DNA of 64,000 nucleotides, from the NCBI GenBank assembly GCA_903813345.2, contig CAIIXF020000008.1, positions 24,476,822 to 24,540,821 of the forward strand, written 5' to 3'. Position 1 is the stretch's first letter; each line of letters opens with the position of its first letter. Shown piece by piece: positions 57,509 through 64,000 of the stretch. Both the position numbers and the translations under genes were made by a program. Origin of the DNA: Owenia fusiformis (Eukaryota; Annelida; Polychaeta; Sabellida; Oweniidae). A model generated the notes under the pieces. That model had not been told where the DNA came from and made no database searches. It worked only from the letters and a program-made list of their open reading frames with translations.

Positions 57509-60496
57509 CTCTGGTACCCTTCTTCATAGGCCTTGCTTGTTCTTCTTGCTTCTTTTTCTCACGTGCCTCAACCTTTGCTTCTCTCAACCGGGATCTCACC
57601 TTAACTTCGACATTGTCAAAATCTTCTAAAGATTCATTGAACATTGTCCTTGTATTCTCAGTAGCTCGTACAAACGATGCATCACTGTCGGAGCTGTGTC
57701 TTGAAGTGGACACTCTTTCAAGAGATTGATTTTCTGCTAGATATCCAGCTGGCACATATACTTCAACAGGAATGTCAGCCCCTTTAAGATTACACTTCTT
57801 AGGTCTTATAAATCCAGATTTTACATCTTTAAGTGTCTTTTTAGTCACTTTAGGTTTGCTACTAGAGTCAGTTGGAAGAATATCACTATTAGGAGGATGA
57901 GATTTTATCTTGGCAGCCTGTGTATGTTGAGGGCTTGGATCAGAAGTATTCTTTCTTTTAGAGCCAACCACTGGTTGAGAGACCTGTTTGTTTGAACCTT
58001 TGAGATCTGTGGTGTTCTGAGCTCTTGTGATTACCATTTTAGATTTAGTTTTATAAGAAGTCACTTTACTTTCTCTAGTTTTCAGTTTGGTCTCACTAAC
58101 CTTGGTTTGGTCACTTGTTTTAGCTTTATTGTCACCTACTTTATATTTGTTGACACCAATTTTAGTTTTAGTACTGCCATAACTTGAGGGTTTTTTGACG
58201 GTCTTGATTTCACCCAACTTATAAGTGTCTGTTGAAGGTCTCTTTTTAAATGTAGCAGTTTCAGAGACAAAAATATTAGAATTCCTACTTGAACCATGGG
58301 GTTTAATTTGTGAGGTAGACTTTTGACTAGTATTGCTTATAATATTGTCATATTGGTCCTTTATTTCATGTTGTGGTTCATTGTTTTTCACAGGGATTGC
58401 TTCAGATTCAGGAGCTGTAATATCACTTATAGAATGAGTATCAGATAATCTTGACAATTTCATATCAGGCAATTCTTTATCATTATTATCATCAAAGGAT
58501 TCATTGTTATTAAAGCCATGCTTGGAGGACCCTAACTGGGGTTCTATAGAAGCCTGTTGACTAATTCCTAATTCTCCACTTGTGTTGAGTTCACTGGTTG
58601 AACCAAGTCTGTCTAAAGCTTGTGCATATTGCTCCAGTAGCTCCTGGCTCCCTAATGTTACCAGTCCAGAGTCAAATGCATCTGAGTCCATAAGCTCATC
58701 ATTATCTTCAGCACCTTCAAGCTCAGTTAACTCGGGTTCCTCAGAGCTAGACCCAACAAAAAACTTGGCACCCTGATTACTCTTTATTATGTTATCGCTA
58801 CTACTAAGAATGTTATCATCAGATTCAATATCCATTGCTTCACTTTCACCATTGGGCTTAGTATCACGGGAAGGAGCAGTTGATGGGATCATTTCATTGT
58901 CACTTTTGGAATGCTGTTCACATTTAGAGTGTTCAGAATTATCAGATTGCTTATTTGGCTTATCAGAATCCACCTTTGATTGAATATGTGGCTGTGTTGT
59001 CGATAATTGAGATTTTGCTGGAATGGAAGCATATTCGGATTTTTCATTTTGGGCTTGTTTTTTAATTTCAAATGGGTCACTTTGTGAGCGCTTTAGTCTA
59101 ACAACATTGGAAGTCAATGCAGCTGGGGCACTAGCAACTAACATATCTACATCATCATCATCATCACCAATTGGTGAAGACCCATCAGTGCTTTCATGTA
59201 AGTGTTTTAACTCAGGAGAGCTTGAGTCTAGAGGGTTAGTAGTATCCATACTAGCCTCAAGGTCCAAGAATTCTGTCATGCTTTCACTCCTATTTTGGTG
59301 ATCCATAAGGTAGGAGCCATCTGAGGAATCTCCCTCTTCATATAAATAATCCTGCTCCAAAAGGTGTTCAACTGATTCGGGGACACTGGTCAGGCTACTA
59401 GTGTTATGCTGTTGAATTAACCTCTGAGGACTTCCAACAGGAGAGCTACCTGGTGAAGTGTTGAGTCTTGATCGTGCTCTTCCTCTCCCAGCTACAGATA
59501 CACTCTTACACCTAGACTGGGGCCCCGCCATTATCCTGGGACTTGGGTAGGACTTTGGACGCTCTAATGGAATAGTAGCACCTTTAAGTAGCTTCACAGG
59601 TGCAACATCTTCACGTGTGGTAGCATCACTAATATGTACATCACGTTTAGATCTGAGATACTGAAACTTAGGTTTACCAGCCGGAGCTTGATAGAGTCTA
59701 CTTGTAATGTCCTGTGCATGCTTGGGAATCTTATTTTTAGGAGAGGGCTGGGGAGATGGGTATTGGTCTTTATGTTTAGCAGCACCACTTGTGTTTGATT
59801 TAGAAGGATCCTGAGAATTTTTCCTTGAAAATGTAACAGTTGTAGTAGTGGTAGTTTTTAATAGGGGGGAAGCATTATGTTTAGGTTTGGGACCACTTCC
59901 TAATGATGATGCCCTATCAGGTGAGACTGAGGTACTCCGTGGGTCACTATGGTTACTTGATGTATCAGAACTCCCTGATCTACCAACAGGGCTACCTCGT
60001 CTTTGTAACTGATTAGCTTTATGACGCACGTATAATCCTAACTGTTGTTCACGTTTTCGCAACATTTGAGTTCGTTCCATATCTGCACTAATATGTTCCA
60101 AGTCCTTCACATCCTCCTTTTTGTATTCCTTCTCAATTTTATGCAGTTTATGTTTCTGGACTTTGATTCGTTCCCCATGAGATGATATTCGCTCTTCACA
60201 TTCTCGCTGTCGATGAGTTACCCGTCTTATAGCCTCTTTATGAGAGTGTCTATGCAAGAGTTCTAATTGGACTAGAGATTTTTTCTGACCCTGTACACTA
60301 GTTTTCCGCCGTCTGATGGCATCTTTTTCAATTACCTCACTTTCTACTGGTTCACATTCAACATTAACATTGATGACATCACAAGCTCCGTCACCACTGA
60401 AGTCCCCATCTGTCTGTATACCTAGGCTGGACCAGTTGCGAGTGTCATCCTTGAGGAGACTAAGCTGTCTAAGTTGAGCAGCTATGAAGCCTGCAT
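57509..60496 (-). CDS. Giant gene, 2988-bp exon: coiled coil and Ser-rich linker
   Basis: The exon encodes about 995 residues. It starts AGFIAAQLRQLSLLKDDTRN with a SLGIQTDGD motif. A long charged coiled coil follows (KSLVQLELLHRHSHKEAIRR through MERTQMLRKREQQLGLYVRH). The remainder is Ser/Pro/Lys-rich with SPVGR, SPxxSP and 'KRSQSDPF' motifs, then a Lys/Thr-rich basic stretch (SYGSTKTKIGVNKYKVGDNK). The C-terminal end is a mixed-charge helix with REAKVEAREKKKQEEQARPM. Basic, Ser/Pro-rich linkers of this sort are common in microtubule-associated proteins. The flanks are TTGCCTTCAG and GTATGTAT. Confidence 0.82.
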
Positions 60497-61290
60497 CTGA
60501 AGGCAAATTTTTAGAGCCATGTTTAGTAATAGCTTTACTTTACTGCAAGATTACTCAGTACAGCAACAATAGCAATTTATCAAAGATCTTACCTGATGTA
60601 TGCATGTATTATCAATAAAATGAAATAAAATGAAATAGAATTCTATTGCAAAACTAGACAACACCAAGGTGTAGCAAACCAAACCCCAATGGGGGTTCTG
60701 TATTGATGTTAAACAAAAATAACTTAAAATAAAATGGGAATCTTATCGACAGAGGTTTTAAAACGTGCAACTATAGAAAGACAGATAGACAAAAAATGAG
60801 TTTACCACGACAAAAATGGTAGCCATTTTGAAAATATGCAAGCTTTTGAACCAGAAGTCATAGGGGGCTTTCTTGTATTGTTAATAAAAGTAACCTCAAA
60901 CTATATAGGATCATATTGACAGAGGTTTGGCTTGAAACTATGTAGACAAGACTTTATAAATACGATTTAAAGTCAGTAAACAACAAAAACAATAAAAAAG
61001 AAGATATAAATTTTTGCTGATATTTTTTGCAAAATTATTTCATGAAACTACTGTTTACAGTGACATGGGTTTTTACGATAAAAGACACCTGAAATTATTT
61101 TTACACCTAAGAAATTATCCAAAAGTTAATTATTGCATTTTGGTTATAGGGGACTTTCTGGAATTGGTAATTAATAAAAGAATCTTAAAACTAGAATCAT
61201 ATCGACAGAGGTTTTAAGTGAATTTTGCAAGACAAAAATAGCTCCCATAAAAAAAAACTGTTGAAAAAAATCATTTTTAAGAATACTCAC
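60497..61290 (-). other. Intron of the giant gene with degenerate repeats
   Basis: This 794-bp intron contains three related segments, near 60700-60760, 60860-60930 and 61140-61220, sharing 'ATCATAT-CGACAGAGGTTTTAA' and 'TAATAAAAG-AACTTAAAACTA' words. No gene is supported. Confidence 0.5.
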
Positions 61291-61511
61291 TGATCTGTTT
61301 CTCTTCTTCAATTTGCGCTCTCATTTGTTCAAGTTCCTGCGCCATTGCAGCCTTAGCATGTTCATGCTCCTCCATGAGGGCTTGCATGTGACGTTTCTGC
61401 CTGTCCAGCTCAGCCTTGTGCTCTTCATGTTTCCGCCACATCTCCTCCTCTTTGTCTTGGCGTGCATCTTCAGCCTCTCTCTGCTCATCATGTAGTTTCT
61501 GTAGCTCCCGT
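61291..61511 (-). CDS. Giant gene, most 5' exon in the window: coiled coil
   Basis: This 221-bp exon encodes RELQKLHDEQREAEDARQDK, EEEMWRKHEEHKAELDRQKR, then HMQALMEEHEHAKAAMAQEL and EQMRAQIEEEKQI. It is a continuous charged coiled coil with heptad spacing. It enters with the last base of a codon, so earlier coding exons must lie beyond 64000. In a kinesin-3 protein this position would fit the neck or stalk coil after the motor and FHA domains. Neither is in the window. The flanks are GTGACTACAG and GTGAGTAT. Confidence 0.8.
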
Positions 61512-64000
61512 CTGTAGTCACAAGAAATATAAATGATAAATACTTGAGAGGTCATATTTTTTTTATCATGGATCTTTGAATGGTTGGTGTAGGCTTTTCT
61601 CTGTAAAACAATGTTCCTAAAATGTAAAATCCTGTATCAAATGAGCAATCTTAAAGGAAAGTATCTTTGGGCAATTTACTTCATGAAACTTCTAGGGATT
61701 TCATCTGAAAAAGATTTTCAATGTTTAAAAGACCCCAAATAAGTATGAGAGTCATTCAGAACTAAACAAAGAAAGAATACAACCATTAAGATTTTATAGA
61801 GTAAGACATGCTACTGAGTTCAGAAATATAATCGCTCATTTTAGAAGAAATGGTGGCTCAAAAGGCATCACAGTTGCCTTACATTTTGTAAAGGTGAGGA
61901 GGAAAAAATAATCTTTCAAATAATCTTGTTTAGGTTATAAATGACATAGATGCCTTTAATGGCTGTTTACTATAATTCTAATATTCTGATGAAATCATTT
62001 TGCTCCATCCCATTGACAAGAGTTATTTTAATAGAAAAAATTAAATAAGGGAAGACATACATGTTTGAAGAAACAAATACTTTAAACAGTATTTAGACTA
62101 TCTAGGATAATTATTAGAAGCCTTCATTAAAATATGCTAAAAAGTTATGACGGAAAAATGATAATTCCAAGTATTGGATGTTGGTGATTTTTTCAATAAT
62201 TTTGCACTGGATCATAGTTGGCTTTAAACGAATTCAGTGCAGAAGCATGTTTGTTATAATCATCGCAAGCACTGGTTCTGTAAATAAGCAATTTTTGAGT
62301 TAAAAAATAAAATGTATGAATTCCTTTTAAACAACCTGCTCCTCCCCATTAAATTAGCAAATTAGGCGATGACATCCTGTGTGTATGTAGAATATATGTA
62401 ATATATGTATATGTTTGGGTCATCTGCCATCAATTCTACAACCAATCAACCATGTTATGACAATACAGTGCGTATCAAAGAAAAAAACGCAACAGATTGT
62501 TATCTTGGAAAAGCACAAAACCAGTGATAACAGCATTGATTTCATCCAATGCACCATAAAGCCGTGTGTCTCCTCTTTACAATGATATATCATTCATTTA
62601 TATTTGGTCATGGTTGAGCGAGTAATCATTCCATTTGCAAAGTGGGCCAAAATTAGCTTCGGGCCAAGTTATAAACATTGCAAAAGTCAGTGTACGGAGC
62701 CCGATGCAATATTGGATGAAAACATAAAACCAATGCTGACTGCATCCTTTTAATTCAATATACCAAAAGCAAAATTACTCCTCTTTGTAATGGAATATCA
62801 TTCATTCACAGGGAGTCATCTCTGGCCGAATAATCATTAATTTTGCAAAGTGGGGCAAATTTCAGCTCGGACCCACTAGTTGAAAGCCCATGGTTTAACA
62901 CATTGCAAAAGTCAGTACAAGGGGCATAGGGGCTATTGGAAGAAGGTGTGACAGGTATGGCATAGACAGTAAAGTGTTTATACTCATACTCTTGCAAGAA
63001 AACATCCTATACCCCTCCAAATTGCCACCACTTCCTTGCACATAAAGATGTGCTCATCTGTCCACGTCATGCATGGTTCAGCCCTGAATCATGTGTGGGT
63101 TAAAGCAAAGAAAAGCAGCCCATGGGCAAATCTTTCTCGAGGTTTTGCAATATCTGGTGGAGGAATTGTGAGCACAGATGCTCCTGAGATAGCTCCAAAA
63201 GAAAAAGTCACAACAATTCAAGTCAGGGGAACTTCCATTAGCAATCAGCCCTTGCACTGATTTTTTCAATATCTAAAACTTGGTGCAGAGCCGATTTTGA
63301 CCCATTGTGCAAATGGAAGGATTTCTCACCCAACCATTACCACATGTAATGAATGACATATCATTGCAAAGAGGAGAGACGTGGCTTTATGGTACATTAA
63401 ATGAAATTGATGCTGTCATCACTAGTTTTGTGATTTTACGAGATAACTACTTGTTGCGTTTTTTTGATACGCCCTGTACATATAATGTGTTAAAAGCCAA
63501 CACACCCAGTTATTGTCATAACTTCAAATTCATCATACAGTTCATTCCACATACCTTGTATTTAAGAAACCTGCTTTAAATCTTTTTGGTGAATCTCCCT
63601 TACATTTCCTCTTCTCACTTGCGTGAGGCACAAAGCTCGCACAAGACACTTTGTTGCCCATGTTACCTTACAGGGAACTTTAGAATACACCCTAACAAAT
63701 CAATTCCCGTCTCTCTTCTGGTCTAATTTGGTGCATTAATACCAGAACTGTAATCTATTGCAGATAAATGTGCTAACATAATCCATCTAATCAGGCTATA
63801 TCAAATAAATTTTCAATATTTATTCTTTCATTTTTTGTCATATTGTTTCATTTTCTTCCAATTCAGATAACATATACATGTACTTTATGTATTCTAACAT
63901 CCTGCCTAAAGTTTTAATCCACAAGTTGCCATGCCTCTCTGTGTAAGGATAGCATACATGCAGTCTTTGTAATACTGAAGATTCAATATTGTTTACTTAT
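61512..64000 (-). other. Intron of the giant gene, open at the right edge
   Basis: At least 2489 bp with no further coding exon that I can support. It contains the Tc1/mariner-like element at 62466-63476. The preceding exon of the giant gene lies beyond the window. Confidence 0.5.
62466..63476. mobile_element. Tc1/mariner-like element with ~235-bp terminal inverted repeats
   Basis: The left end CAGTGCGTATCAAAGAAAAA and the right end (inverse CAGGGCGTATCAAAAAAACG) are flanked by TA on both sides. The inverted repeats extend about 235 bp (62466-62702 and 63240-63476). A segment of about 95 bp at 62570 is repeated at 62781. On the minus strand at 63269-63078 the frame reads GSSPDLNCCDFFFWSYLRSI, which matches the third catalytic-block region (SPDLxxxDFFLWGxLK) of mariner-type transposases. 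Earlier catalytic blocks are missing, so it is inactive. Confidence 0.75.

Overview
The window is metazoan nuclear DNA. It has GT-AG spliceosomal introns, AT-rich intergenic sequence, many Tc1/mariner-like and foldback repeats, a LINE remnant, and animal gene families. The organism is most likely an invertebrate bilaterian (marine lophotrochozoan or invertebrate deuterostome); the sequence alone does not let me name a phylum.

Layout. (1) 1-900: a cluster of perfect hairpins followed by the 3' end of a non-LTR retrotransposon. (2) 1294-1987, + strand: a two-exon candidate gene for a 48-residue protein with a single C2H2 zinc finger, reconstructed from splice sites. (3) 3884-10219, + strand: a three-exon, 169-residue ankyrin protein with a KVKF motif, best matched to PPP1R27 (a protein phosphatase 1 regulator). 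Its first intron carries two nested foldback elements built from ACGCCGTT-type repeats. (4) 10220-14971: a convergent intergenic region holding several decayed transposons. (5) 14972-61511, - strand: the 3' part of one enormous gene. Twelve exons join in frame to give at least 12,401 codons; the gene starts beyond the right edge. One exon alone (21177-52483) is 31,307 bp long. (6) The right-hand 2.5 kb is an intron of that gene and contains a Tc1/mariner-like element with terminal inverted repeats of about 235 bp.

The giant protein runs, N to C: charged coiled coil; Ser-rich linker; short exons; a long acidic Ser/Thr-rich region with YDN motifs; nine near-identical 412-residue units made of 'LPDGT/S' modules; a Ser-rich linker with RSxS motifs; roughly 300 decapeptide repeats (ATAEDQPSTL-like); a cluster of TQT/QT motifs resembling dynein light chain LC8 sites; coiled coils; then small exons and a Tyr-Asp-Ser repeat tail. 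The position of the giant exon, the final coiled coils and a DARE...EI..AR signature suggest a tail of the KIF16/STARD9 kinesin-3 group without a START domain. That assignment is inferred, because no motor domain lies in the window.

The most unusual features are the 31-kb exon, the 1236-bp coding units kept in exact register, the decapeptide array with 150-bp and 225-bp higher-order units, the nested foldback elements, and an intron repeat family carrying perfect AGGTCA-N4-AGGTCA (DR4) sites.
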